NCBI RefSeq assembly: GCF_003573695.1
Contig: NC_039358.1
Coordinates: 160,260,920-160,324,919 of the forward strand
Length of the DNA: 64,000 nucleotides
DNA from: Papaver somniferum
Lineage: Eukaryota; Streptophyta; Magnoliopsida; Ranunculales; Papaveraceae
Direction of reading: 5' to 3'
Under the pieces are notes generated by a model that saw nothing but the letters and a program-made list of their open reading frames with translations, had not been told where the DNA came from and did not search any database. This document shows positions 32,672 to 45,199 of the stretch, one piece after another (the first letter of the stretch is position 1; each line of letters begins with the position of its first letter). The position numbers and the translations under genes are program-made.

Positions 32672-34608
32672 AAATCGCAAATGCAGAAAAACCCCGGGAC
32701 CTAGTCCAAATTGAACACACTGCATTAAGCCGCTACAGACACTAGCCCACGCTAAACTAACTTCGACCTGGACTGTAATTGAACCCCAATCAATCTCACA
32801 CTGATCCAAGGTACATTTATGCTCCTACGTCTCTGATCCCAGCAAGATGCTACGTACTTGATTCCCTTAGCTGATCTCACCCACAACTAAGAGTTGCTAC
32901 GACCCAAAGTCGAAGACTTTAATAAACAAATCTGTATCACACAGAAAAGTCTACAAATATACCTACGAGTTTTGTTCCGTCTTTTGATAAATCAAGGTGA
33001 ACAGGAACAAATTGATAAACCGGACTTATATTCCCGAAGAACAACCTAGTATTATCAATCACCTCACAATAATCCTAATCGACGCAGCGAAAAAAGATAT
33101 TGTGGAATCACAAACGATGAGACGAAGTGTTTGTGATTACTTTTATATCTTTCCTATCGGAGATATAAATCGAGCCAATTATTACAATTTTACTCGTAAC
33201 GATAGAAGATGCAAGATCAGATCACACAACTACAAGAAAAGTAGTATCGGTCTGGCTTCACAATCCCAATGAAGTCTTTAAGTCGTTAACCTGGTTTTAA
33301 AAGAAGAAACCAAAGGTTAAAGGAGAATCGACTCTAGCTATGCAACTAGTATCACACGTAAGGTGTGGGGATCAAGTTTCCCAGTTTCTAGAGTTCTCCT
33401 TTATATAGTCTTTCAAATCAGGGTTTGAAATCAATGTTAACTTGGTAACAAAGCATTCAATATTCACGTTAGATTAAAACCTGATTAGATTCAAGCTAAT
33501 ATTTCTCAACCGTTGGATCGAAAACTTAGCTTGTTACACACACATGAAATGTCCAATTTTGAGTTTATGTAGACGTTCCCAAACATTAACATTTGTTGGT
33601 TCAACAATAGTTAACCAAATGGTTATCCATATGATTACTTTCATATCCACCATATTCTTCTTCACCATAACTAGTTCAAATGACTCAAATGAACTAGTTA
33701 GAGAGTTGTTCAATTGCTTAGATCTTATGTAACTACACAAGACACAATCAAAGCAAAAACGGTTTGATTCACTCGAATCGGTTCATGAACTTTATAACCA
33801 CAGTTTAGTTTATATAAACATGAGTTCAAGAACAACTGATTTTAGATATAACCTGCTCAAGTTCGCGAACTGGGTTCGCGGACTTAAGCTCACGGAAGGA
33901 GTACACAAACTCCAGCAGAAATTCTCGGGTCGAGAACTTCCGCCAGTTCGCGGACTTGGCTCACGCCACATTCCGTTTCTCTTGATCAACAAAGTTCGCA
34001 AACTTTGGTTCAAGGAATAAGGACTTATACATATATGTTTTTCCACAACAATGCTTATATCCTACCAATGGTTATGTAATCTAAACTCTCATTTCAGTCA
34101 TTGAAACATTCTCAGAGGACGTTATATAGCCGTTATTCACAGACCATTTTTCGTCAGAGCAATTTCCAAAGTAATTGAAACATAACATGACATTCGTCAC
34201 TAGGTAAATATGAATTTGGATAAAGCGAAAACTTACCAACACATATTTCGAGAAATAGATAGGCGAGTTACACTCGGCTCGAAATAACAAATGTGTATAA
34301 TGAAAGTCTATATATCAAAACGACTTTTGTCTCAAGAATAGGAGATATAGTAGATAGACTTTTGAGTGACATATAAGTTCAAGTCTGCACATACCTTTTA
34401 GTCGATGAAGATCCACCAGTTCCTTGAGTAGTCCTTCGTCTTGTATGATGATTTCCATGGAGTCTTGAGCTCAACTACACTTTCTATCCTAGCCCGAGAC
34501 CTTTAGCTATATAGGCTAGAAATCAAGACTTATAGTTTTGATCACTAACATTGACAAACATGCTTGAGATAGCAATGCATGCGAGTTCGACCGAGCAATG
34601 CTCTAACA
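32672..34608 (-). repeat. Minus-strand copia 3' LTR, main piece
   Basis: Continues the LTR from 24,028 (CGCAAATGCAGAAAAACC...) to TAACA at 34,608. Matches 56,271-58,192 in the other LTR and, in reverse, 30,289-32,300. Confidence 0.9.
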
Positions 34609-34620
34609 ATCTCCCCCTTT
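34609..34620 (-). other. Polypurine tract of the minus-strand copia
   Basis: Minus strand AAAGGGGGAGAT directly preceding the LTR start TGTTAGAGC. Confidence 0.88.
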
Positions 34621-37429
34621 GTCAATTTTAGTGACAAAACTATTAATACATATGAAAAACAAAAAATAAATAAATTAACTTTTGTAGCTCCTATTCCAGA
34701 TGCCTAATCTTCAACATTACTCGAAATCTTCGTCACTTCCAAGTACTCCAATGATCCCAAAGGTTGTAAGTTTAGTATCATCGTTGTTGAAAATCTGTAG
34801 CTATAACAACAAGAAAACAATAGTCCTCAATCATTGTTATACAGTGTCATAGTATCATTACACGGCGTCAAAGTCCAATTGTATCACAACTTCAACAACA
34901 ATACTATGGTGATATGTATCACTACCCCTTAGTCAATACTCCATCTCACATGGAAATCACTCCCCCTTACCTAATGATCTGAAAACCATATGTGTTTGTA
35001 GTGTGAACTACATATTAATTCTCCCCCTTTTTGTCAATAAAATTGACAAAGGTAGAAGAACGGGATCCTAATGAAATTTCCGAGAGAGACATTTCTTGAC
35101 CAAAAGAAAGCAAAAGTATATCATCTTATTTAGATGTAATCATAAAGCCGAAGCTAAATGCATTCATCAAGGAGTTTGTAAAGATACAAGATAACCCCTA
35201 TAATGTTCCACAGCCGCACTCCCCACAAAGATTTGGCAATTAAGCGCAAGTTCAAAAGAACTCTCCCCCATAAAATGTCACTCCCGAGAGAACAACAAGA
35301 GCGACCTTAATTTCGAAGGAAAAGAAAGATTTCTTTGGACATAACAAATCACATACAAGTATGAATTTTAATCCAAAATATTCAATTAAACTAACCAACC
35401 CATGGTTAATTTAATCGAGAGATGCTCAACATAAGTGAACTTATGGAGACTTAAAAACATACAATTATATTAATCACAAGAGAACCCATAATTAATATAA
35501 TCGAAATACACAACCAAACTAATCACAAAAGTAATCAATTTAATTGGTCATGCTCGACATAAGAAAACTTACGGAGCAACAACTAAGTAACCAAACAAGA
35601 TGATTAATTTAGTTGAATATGATCGACATAAAGTACCTCACAGAACAACAACATAGCTAATCATAAAAATAATCAACTTGGTCGTTTAGTGCTCAACATA
35701 AGGCACTTTACGGAGCCTCACAGTAATACATAAAATATGGATCAGGGAAGATCAATACTGCGGAATACACAAGGATTCATTCTATTTTCCATCACTATTC
35801 CCATAACGACATTCAATAGACATAATCCTTGCAAACAAAAGATTTTAACCTATCTTCCATCAATAATTGACATAATAGGCTTAACTTTTGTATTTGTCAA
35901 AATTCTATTCATTCTTTTATCAATACATGCATATCGATATACGAAATACTTTACTTTTGATAAGGTATCGGACAATCATAGTTCACAGACGTAAACACAC
36001 ATATCCCATAACAAATTTGCAATATATAAAACCATAAAGATTAATACTGCAAAAATCATCTTCCAAACAAATTTAGAATTTAAACCAATAAATCTAAAAA
36101 CATGAAGATGAAAACGTTGGACATAGCTATGTGTAATCACAATAATTGCTATTTCAAACTCTAGTTATTCTTCTAACAAAAACAAGATGATAGAAGATTT
36201 ACTAGGCAACAAGACAAACTCGTAATGCACATATAAGATGATTTGTCCTTAGAGGGTAGAATCAATATTTTTCGCTCGGATTTACACCAAGAATAGCTAC
36301 CAAAGGCGTATAAAAATATTTTCTTAACAAAAAAGAACATACAAAGTCATTAAAGACCATGCTCTACAGTCCACATAAGATGATTGTGAACATTCAAGAA
36401 TCCCTTAGTAATGCATACTACTGCCCGTTCTTGAACTTCCTTCTTTGTGATTCACCAACAACATTCTTGTAAAATCTACAATGAGCTTAGAAGATTAGTA
36501 CTCCAAGAATACAAGTGCCCAAGTCCAAGAAAAGTGTAACAAGTGCAACGAAACGGAGCAAAACACTCAAAAACAAGAGAATAACAAATACCAATCTTAA
36601 CTCATCCAAATTCAGAAACTCTCATCTCCATTTTGAATATAAATCAAAGAGGAAGAGAATGCAAAAATAATGAGGTCATTCCGAGTTCGGACGAAGAAAT
36701 TACGGCCAAAACAAGTTTACAGAATATCGACGTCTACAGGCAAGTATGCATATGGGTTTGCAAACGAATTTTCATGACTTGGAGCAGTTTGCAAACTGGG
36801 TATGCGAACTTAAACCCCTGGATTTTGATTTTAAATGATGGTATGCATACTTGGTATGTGTACCATGAAGTCCAAACATCCCGAACTACTATTTTCAAAC
36901 CTAAACGCAAAGGAACCTTAAACACAGATCAAGTTAGGTAGAAAAGAACGAAAAGAAAGGTATGCGAATCATTATAAGTTCTCTAAGCAAATAAAAGAAC
37001 AAATCTTGCTCAAGTTTGTAGACATACCTTTTTAGATGAATCCAGTTGAATTCTACAGCCTTACCAAACATAATTTGTGCGCCCCAATTTTCGTGCTTCC
37101 CTTACCGTATACATAACAGGGCATTCCTTGGTGAGGATACAATTACAACACACTCAAGTTGTGTTGAGGTGAACAATGTCTTTCTCACCACAGGTGACTT
37201 TTGGATTATCATGAAAGAGATCGCTTTTAGAACCTTTCACATCCAAATCCATCTTCCCAAAGAACTCTTTAAGTTCCAGCATCATGAATACTGCTTTCTC
37301 CATAGTCATGGAACTTTCTGGGAGATCATTCCTTTTCACACTGAAAACATCATTGACTTTATTTGGTATCCACTTTTGAGTGCGTTTAGGAACGACCGAA
37401 ACCTTATTCCCATTGCTCTCTTCAAGATT
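34621..37429. other. Non-coding internal region of the minus-strand copia
   Basis: A+T-rich. In reverse it parallels 28,490-30,276 of the plus-strand copia for its first 1.5 kb. No pol domain is readable in any frame. A cluster of TATGCGAACTT and TTTGCAAAC phrases at 36,745-36,860 resembles decayed forms of the GTCCGCGAAC motif. The + strand frame 35,737-35,994 has no domain. Confidence 0.55.
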
Positions 37430-38642
37430 TTACGGAAGAGAATTGGATTGACTATTCTTTTGCAAGTTAGTCTTTCTCCAATTGGGAGCATTAGATCTTG
37501 TCTTCGTCTTTACAAAGTTATCCTTTTGATAACCATTACGATTGTGAAAAGGATTCGTATGACGTTTATAGGCAAATCTAGGATTATCACAGCACTGATT
37601 CCTTTGCCTAAAGGTTGGAAAGTTACAACCTGTAACGTTAAGTGGATTAGTCTTAACGTATGATCTTGGTTTCACAACTTCTTGTGATGCCCAAACAAGA
37701 ACATCATGAAGTTTCTTATTCCTTATACGAAAACGACATCTCCTTTCCAGGTGACCTTTATTTCCGCAATAGTGGCAAACAAAAGGAATGTTCTTACCTC
37801 GATCTGTATGTGCTGACTTTGGAGGTTGATATACTTTGGTCTTTCGAACCTTAACTACCGGTGAAGGTATTTCACTTTTGCTATCAGTGAAAACCTTTTG
37901 TTGAGAAGAATCACTAGCCTTGGCAAATTTTACCTCTTTGCTAATACTTGGAGCATTTATTCCCTTATAGCCCAATCCTCGTGTATCACGATGATTTTTA
38001 CTTGCTCCTAGCATAGTGGTTAATTTGTCTGAAAAAGTATTGAACTTTTTCAAGTCATCTTCCAATATCTTGATTTTATCAAGAGCAGTAGCTAAATCAT
38101 CCTCAAGGCGTTTTTCTCGAGCGAGACAAGCACTTTCTCTGTCATCAAAACTAATTTGTTGAGAGTTAAAACTTGCTTCAGATTCGGCAAGTTTCTCTTC
38201 CAACAAAAAGTACTTTTGATAAACATTATCACATTCAAGTGACTTCATACGTAGGTTTTCCTCAGAATCCTTGAGGATCGATTCGTTAGAACGATTCGAA
38301 AAATAAACACCTGCGTAACATCTTCTCAATTTCTTGTTTTCTCGACAGAGAGGAGTCAGAAGAGGTGACATGAGAAGTTGTAATCTTCTTCATATTCCAC
38401 GAATCCAAAAACTTAACATACTTTGAGACTTCCTCATCAACATCTCTATCAATATCTGAATCACCTTCATCAGAAAGTTCATCCAACTATTCTTCTAGGA
38501 GAGTTTCCCAATCAACAATTTTTACATTAAGAGAATGTTTAGATATTGACTTAGATGTGACAGTTCTCTCAGGTGAATCCAAGCTTTTAGAATCATCTAG
38601 TAATTTCTGAACTGGTATGTTATTAGAGATAGACTCATCCAT
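37430..38642 (-). pseudogene. gag remnant with CCHC zinc knuckle, minus-strand copia
   Basis: The start is ATG at 38,642 (MDESISNNIPVQKLL), 50 bases after the PBS. The frame stops at about 38,489, continues as an acidic segment (DELSDEGDSDIDRDVDEE), shifts frame near 38,340 and then stays open to 37,430. It encodes a coiled coil (EEKLAESEASFN..., EDDLATALDKIKILEDDLKK) and a zinc knuckle CHYCGNKGHLERRC at about 37,790-37,745, followed by a basic, asparagine-rich tail. Zinc knuckle and basic tail are those of copia gag, which packages the RNA. The capsid (UBN2-type) part is missing, so this is a deletion derivative. Confidence 0.75.
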
Positions 38643-38692
38643 AATCAGATCGCTACAAACACATACTTATAAGGTCTTTAACGTGTTTGCGC

Positions 38693-38704
38693 GCTCTGAT
38701 ACCA
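38693..38704 (-). other. Primer-binding site of the minus-strand copia
   Basis: Minus strand TGGTATCAGAGC, two bases from the LTR end at 38,707. Confidence 0.92.
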
Positions 38705-38706
38705 AT

Positions 38707-39135
38707 TGAAAAAGTGGGGGTACAACAACCACACCCAATATTTCGCTTAGCAATCTGTATGGACAAACTCCAATATACTTTCTAGAGAATCAACTAGACA
38801 ATCAGACTCAATCTAGACAAAAATTATATCAAAGAGTTTATATCTCAATCTCTCGATTTGATATATACTCAAGCAAATAGAAACCTGCGAGTCTTTATCA
38901 AATACTAGAGAGATAACTTGGATGGTACCAAAGACCAATATCCAAGTGTCAATTAATGTAAATCAACAACCAAAAGGTCGGATATTCTAATTGATTGAAC
39001 AACGCACAACCTGTGATATTTCAATTATATAACAAAATATAATGCGGAAAAGAAATAACACAGACACCAGAATTTTGTTAACGAGGAAACCGCAAATACA
39101 GAAAAACCTCGGGACCTAGTCCAGATTGAACACAC
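38707..39135 (-). repeat. Minus-strand copia 5' LTR, inner piece
   Basis: 429 bp from TGAAAAAGTGGGGG to GAACACAC. The pol-less gypsy interrupts it; it resumes at about 56,262. Matches 9,845-10,084 plus 23,887-24,028 plus the first bases of 32,677. Confidence 0.9.
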
Positions 39136-41638
39136 TGTTGATGGTGGATTTTAGTTCAGGGCTAAAATTGTAAAACCAAATTTAATGCGCTGACATCATG
39201 CAAAGGGTAAAGCTGTTTGATAAGTGATGAGTGCAGAAAACCTTTTCACTTTATTTATTCGAAACAATTCAATAAATACACAAAATTCACCCAGAATGGT
39301 AACAATCCCAAATATTCCGTGAATTTTATTAGCATTATTAATTAATGCATAATTTGCCTAGTATTTCCTGTGATATGTTCTCAGCCGAACTCTCTTTATT
39401 TACATGACATGAAGACTGAGTGTTCACTCTCAGCAGAGTTGTATGAATCTCCGTGCCAATAATGAGACATGCCTGAAATACCCACACAGGCTTCATCACT
39501 CTATGACAAAGAGAATTTTGAATCGACGCGCTTTGATTAAAGACAGCTCGATCAAACGTATTTCATTCCCTTAAAGAAAATCTGGACTGCCCATATCAGT
39601 CTCAGAAACGATCGTGGCCACGCAAGTTGGCCGCACAATTTAACAAGCCTAGCCAAATCCTGGCAAAAATAGGCAATTGTTGTGATGACCACCGAAGGGG
39701 CCACTTATGCCCTAGTCGGTCGAACAATCACCATACTTCCCCAGCACCATCAAACGCCAACCCAAAGTTGATTGATCGCGCTGTTTTAGGAGAAGCTCGA
39801 CGAACATAGACTGTTCAGGGCAGTCTTAAAACCATCACAACCGTTCGCCATCCTGGTTGGACGGATTAGATCATCCCATGAATGATCAGGGAAGCGCTAA
39901 CGCAAGCGTTGGCGGGCCCACTTCTCCTTCACCCGATCGTTTTTCTCACGGCGAGGCCTTGGAGCAATGAAACGATTGCTCATGGCAGGCGTGATGCTTC
40001 TAAGGGTCGCGGAATTCCACTAGTGTCTTAAATCGATCACAACCATCCAACTTAGCCATCCTATTTGGATGGCTTAGATCGCATTTAGAACCATCAAGAA
40101 GGTGCACATACGTTCACCGTCAGTCCAACATGGGCCCCACGTGGTCGATCTCTCCAAAGGAGGATCACGGCGTGCCAAACCGCTTGGCCAAAGTCACGTG
40201 CACATGGCTGTTTCAAAACCCTAATTAGGGTTTGCGGAAATGTACATCTGTCGTAGTTCGATCGTGACCATCCATCTTCGCCAGCCTAAACGGAGGGTGT
40301 ATATATAAACTCAAGAGGTCCCAAGGATGTCAACATGATCATTATGGGCCCACCTTTACGTGTGACTGGACGGCTTATGCATATTAGGACCCGACGCCTC
40401 GAAACGCACGCCCAAAGGTGGCGTGCCACATGGCTTTTAAACCTTTGCGAAAATATATTTCTGTCGTAAATCGATCATGACCACTCATCTTTGCCTGTCA
40501 ATTTTAGTGGCCTAGATCGAATCTTTGTGGGACCGAGAGGTGTAGGAATGCACGCCGGAGGACCGTCTCCACGCATACCTGGTCGGACCCACAAAAATTA
40601 GGGCCCATGCTTAGATTCGGTCAAGCTAAAGAGGGGATGTTGCGCACCTCTAAAAACCCTAAAGTCCATCAACGACCAACTTTGCCAGCTTGGTCGGACA
40701 ACTTGGATTAAAAATTAGGCGATCAATGAAGCGCCTCAATGATCACCGTCCGCCACTCTGTCACACGGATTGATCGACCTGACGGTGGCCCGCCCATGTG
40801 GCTTCCAAATGATCACTCGAAGATGGTTGGACGTGCTTCCATTTTTAGACGCTTAATCCGCGACTTATTCAATCAAGCTTTAAAACAGCGATGCTTTATG
40901 CATATCGATTGTTTTGAGCTGCTTGCTTTAAAGCGATGCATTACATGCATCGAGCATACACGATATTTCATGAATATCAAATCCTTAAATAACTCAGTTG
41001 TTTAACCTAATAACACCGTATGATATTTCCTGCAACGGGTCCCACGACCTGACCCACTCATTCGAGACATCAAACATGTCACAAACTGGGGTATTGGTCT
41101 GGCGGTTTACAGCGTGCGGCGTGCAACGCGCCCATTACGAGAACGTGTCAGGAGGCATGGACGGTTAACGATGATGAGGGAAGTGGGCAAAGGCGTGATC
41201 GTGTGACAATCACCTACACGACCCCACTACTCCATCACTAAACTTCCTCCACTTCCTAGGAGATGAGGATTGCGCTCAAATGACTCAAACAACACAGAGA
41301 AATCAAGTGTTGTCACTGTATCCAGAAAACACGCAGAATTGATAGCTTTCATTGTGCAAGCCAGTTCATCATTCTGATACAAGTCATAAATAGCCAACAC
41401 CTTCATAATCTCAACACCTTCTTCGCTTCCCTCCCTAAGATCAACCCCATCTCCTTCACTTTGTGACCGAAGCAAGTCTGGAACGACCATTTTTTGGTTT
41501 AGGCCAGAATTGTATAGATTGATCTCTCGAATCAAAAGCACTACCGTGCAGTGCATTTGTTTACGGTTTAGATTCGTTTCTCGTCCACACACCTAAATTT
41601 ACCAAAAAAACAGTAGAAACAGTTTTCACCCATAAACA
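39136..41638 (+). repeat. 5' LTR of the pol-less gypsy, TATA box deleted
   Basis: 2,503 bp from TGTTGATGGTGG to CCCATAAACA. At 41,285 a 28-bp segment present in the 3' LTR is missing; it includes TATAAATAGG. Two further segments present in the 3' copy (near 55,235 and 55,670) are also absent. Confidence 0.9.
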
Positions 41639-41640
41639 AT

Positions 41641-41659
41641 TGGCGACCACAGTGGGAGA
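41641..41659 (+). other. Primer-binding site of the pol-less gypsy
   Basis: TGGCGACCACAGTGGGAGA, two bases after the LTR end; same class as at 11,856. Confidence 0.82.
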
Positions 41660-41791
41660 TTAATCTCTCGGTTGCAAAATCAGTTCCTCACTATTCCTTC
41701 CAGTTTTCTCAATTTCGAAGGGATAGATCTTAGATTTAATTCAATCATTAACCTATTCATTTCTTAATCACTAAAGTATAGCTTCCATCCT

Positions 41792-42793
41792 ATGATGTAT
41801 CCTCTCCAGATAAATTCTCCCGAAACCATAGATAACCCAAACCTCATGGAAAGTGTGACCAGGATGCTAGAGGATGTCCTGGCAAACCAAGCTGGTATCG
41901 CCAGAAGGCAGAGTGAGACATTCCATCTTTTAAATGATATAAAAGTTCGATTACAAGAAGGCTCGACAAGAGTTTACCCGGGGAGTACCAGGAATGACGA
42001 TGCAAAGAATGTTGAATCTTTATCTGGGAGTCGTGTCTTTACCAGCGAAAATGCAGAAAGAACGCATGACCATACCAGGGGATCAAGGAGAGACGAGCAG
42101 CATGATCCGGCTAACGAAAACCCAAAGTAATTCCACAGAGGAAAGGACTTGTCAGGAATGCCGAAGCATTTATCGGATAAAGGAAAAGAGCCAGCTTATG
42201 AAACCTTGCTGGAAGATTTGTATCTCAAAACCCTTGCGGAAGTACAGAAAGCAGTTCAATCTGCCGCGACTTTTCAGCCAAACTAAGAACTGCCTAAAGA
42301 AGGAGAAATCAGCCAAGAGTCACACGAATACATGGGCCGGGAATACTCGACTCAGCCGCCTAATGGTAATGCTGTCGCTGATACGAGGGCCTCGAGGGAA
42401 GCTGCATCCCAGCAAAGACGCCCAACCAAGCGGACCGCATATATGTTGACACATGCCTGCGCTCCATTTCCATCTCTGAAACGTGCTTCATATCAAGGTC
42501 AACAGGAGATATCACGGCAACATCAGTGGGCGCAAGAAAAGCCCGTTTCAAGATACCCGAATTTCCCATTCTCGATGAAGAAAGTCTTAGAATTGTTGGA
42601 GGTATGGGAGCGAGACGGAGAAGTCCAAATGCCTCCTGTGTGGCGACAACCGACTGATCAAGAGATGATAGATCCGAGATATTATCATTATCATCGGTTT
42701 CTTCACCACCCTACCAGTGAATGCAACGCCCTGAAGCGCATTGTCCATAAGAAGCTTAATTCAGCAGATTTGCCTCCTCTCTCTGAAGATTAG
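41792..42793 (+). pseudogene. gag of the pol-less gypsy
   Basis: ATG at 41,792 opens a single frame of 334 codons with two stops (TAA at 42,128-42,130 and near 42,284) and no frameshift. It begins with ESVTRMLEDVLANQAGIARR (helical), then an Arg/Ser/Asp-rich linker. It ends with a conserved block: FSMKKVLELLEVWERDGEV, then YYHYHRFLHHPTSECNALKR with a His/Cys pattern like the C-terminal part of Tat gag (CxYHxxxxHxxxxC with the first cysteine replaced by tyrosine). The central capsid region seems shortened. Two nonsense changes would stop full-length production. Confidence 0.72.
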
Positions 42794-43256
42794 CACGTGC
42801 AATTTCTCGAAGTAAGTACTCGGGAAGATCCGATTTCATGCAAATGGAATTTCGAAGAACAAGTAAGTTCTATTAAACAAATTTACGAGAAAGATAGTTT
42901 TAGAGCCTACTGGGGACTTGACGTCCCGCACTGGGAAACATATCCAATGATGCAAATCACCATAAACATCATGTTTTATTTTCCTCTTAGATGTGTTTCT
43001 TTTCACACGATATTTGCAACTTCATGTGTCATGTACGATATCGTTAGAATAATCACATTATTTATAATCAGAATGCAAGTTCCTTCTAAAACAATCTCTT
43101 TCAGAAAAACCGTTCACAAAACTATCTCAAAGTAAACCAATCCAAAATTCAACCACCTATCAGTTCAAACCTTAAAATCAAGTTGTGAAAGGAAATCCTC
43201 ACATCACTCAAAAGCATCTAAAAAAAAGAGAAACATAAATAAGCAACCTTAAGCAT
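42794..43256. other. Junction between gag and the antisense gene, pol deleted
   Basis: About 460 A+T-rich bases where protease to integrase should be. Nothing resembling pol is readable. The left part contains DVPHWE-like coding sequence of uncertain meaning. Confidence 0.6.
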
Positions 43257-44100
43257 TCAAGGGAAGTCTTTCAACAACAACTCATTCTTCTGGGAAAGAG
43301 CATCTTTCATGTTCTGGAGGGCGACCTGCTTCAGCTTCAACTCTTTAGAAAACCTCTCGATCTCTTCCTCTTGTCGATCAATGCATTCCATGGAAGGAAT
43401 TTTGTCCATTGCGCTTTGAACCTTCTGGATTTCAGAAAACCCTTTGTAGAACCAAGAAGCGTTGAACTCGTACTGCATAAACACGTCCCGGTGGAACTCC
43501 CAATTTGAAATTATCTCTTCAGAAGCCGTGTGCCCAGTCACGACACTCATGCCGTAGATAGTGGATAAAGCTTATTCAACACGTTTGGCCAATGCGAAGC
43601 GACTTTTAAGTTTTCTGGAAGTGGCAATATGACCATGTTTTCTCCGTATTTTGGTGTATAACTCCTCATACTTATCCGTCACGCTGAATCCTCCAACCAG
43701 CACATGATTTGTGTAAGGAGTATCGAAAAGAGGATCGAAGATAGCTCCAGGGACAGGTGCAGAAGATTCTTCAGAGGGAAGCACCTATGCAATCATGGAT
43801 GTATCCTCTACGGCATTCCCCGCGCCTTTAGCTTCACCCTGAAGGTTGATTCTGCCATGGTTTCATCCACAAGCTCACTGAAATGATCAGACTCCTTGCC
43901 GCTATGGAAGACACTTACTTCGTCGCTAACCGAGCTTGCACCATCCTTGTCGTCACCTTCAAGAGGATCAGTATCGCCAGACTTCTCTAAAGCAGGTTCG
44001 ACATCTCCGGATTTCTCTAAAGTTGCGTTATGTCTACGCGCCAGCCTTATAAAAGCATTTTCCTTCCTGAGACCCTGAATAAGGAGCACATTCAGCGAGG
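43257..44100 (-). pseudogene. C-terminal module of the antisense PMD gene, pol-less gypsy
   Basis: Minus-strand frames in order: 44,089-43,808 (acidic, with near-repeat ALEKSGDVEPALEKSGDTDP), 43,784-43,572 and 43,550-43,257. The second contains NHVLVGGFSVTDKYEELYTKI followed by GHIATS, the third NASWFYKGFSEIQKV and a coiled coil (EEEIERFSKELKLKQVALQN). The same two blocks occur antisense in both other gypsy copies. The frames are separated by stops that could be introns or mutations. Confidence 0.68.
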
Positions 44101-44386
44101 ATTTCCTAAGATAAATAAAATGGGATGATCAAAAGGAATAACTTCAAAGCACTTGCATATGAGAGGAATTGAAGACCACGGGACCACACGCCTGCTTCTT
44201 AGACCCCACTCATGCATCCTGGGGACTGCAGTCATCAGTAGTGTTAGCCATGGTTCGTTTACCCGGAAGCGGCTTCAATCGTTTGTGCTGCTTCAAAATT
44301 TCGGGAGATGGCTCGCCGCGGGGAGTTTTCGCAACCTCTTCCGAGAACTTTTGAAAAGCTAACAGCTCTCCTTGCCAAAAACGCTT

Positions 44387-45199
44387 CTACCCACCAGTCG
44401 CAGCTGGTCTTCTTCCAAGAGGCAAGAATGGAAGGCTCTGCTCTGGTGTGAAGATGTCAACATTGAGAACAAATTGAACGAGATCCTTTGAAGGCATTGG
44501 CGGACGACGGAATGGAATGCCCTTGTCAAATCCCATCTGGCGAGCGGCCCTGTCAATATTATAAGGAACCACAGTAAGGAGTTCATCAAAGAAAGATGGA
44601 ATGTATCCTGGCATGAAACTTCGCAGGAAGATGATTTCTCCAGAATTCATGGTTTTTCCCTCAATGTGCAACACAATGTCAAGGGTAGTAGTGAAGGTTT
44701 CCGGTTGAACCACAGAAGAATGGACCGGTCCCCACGGACGGAAATCTGTGGCGTACACGTTATCGATAAAATCCACAAGTCTCAACCCGGGTTTTGGACG
44801 TCTGTTCTGCCAACGGAGTATCCTTGAACCGCCATACAAGCCAGAAAACGAAGTTGCAGGGACAGGGGCATAACCTTTGAAATGTTCCCACAGGCACGCC
44901 TGAAGAAAAGCAACATGGATATGCGATTCCACTTTCTTATACCCGTTGGAAGCATGCATGTTTATCGCCAAAGCATCCAGATGAGAATACAGTGATCCAA
45001 GGAATAAGGCGCCCAAAGGGAGGACCACACCTTTCGCCAACTTTATAGCAAACATGACGAGATCCTCTCTTATAATCTTCTTCCCAGAACCGTCATCAAA
45101 GATGTCCCTCGACAACCACAAAGACAGAAACGCAGCTACGCTAAGTTTATCATCCAGTGCTTGACCCGGCTTTGGTTTTGCGGGAGACCACTCAGACAC
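44387..45199 (-). pseudogene. Plant mobile domain (PMD) protein, C-terminal part of the domain, antisense
   Basis: A 270-codon open frame that continues the N-terminal part at 51,982-52,650 exactly across the GACAC target site (Trp-Trp-Val-Ser, then EWSPAKPKPGQ). SVAAFLSLWLSRDIF and KLAKGVVLPLGALFLGSLYS are the conserved PMD blocks (FLxxWLxxxxF; LAxGxxxxLxxxxLxxLY), and HVAFLQACLWEHF is the following aromatic block. The domain (PF10536) is found in plant MAIN/MAIL-type nuclear proteins and in some retrotransposons. The frame runs on to 44,387 with a proline-rich end. Confidence 0.82.

Noticed and set aside
37046..37663. 205-codon + strand open frame
   Set aside because: It is the exact antisense of the copia gag zinc-knuckle region on the minus strand (37,430-38,371), which has recognisable motifs; the + strand product has none.
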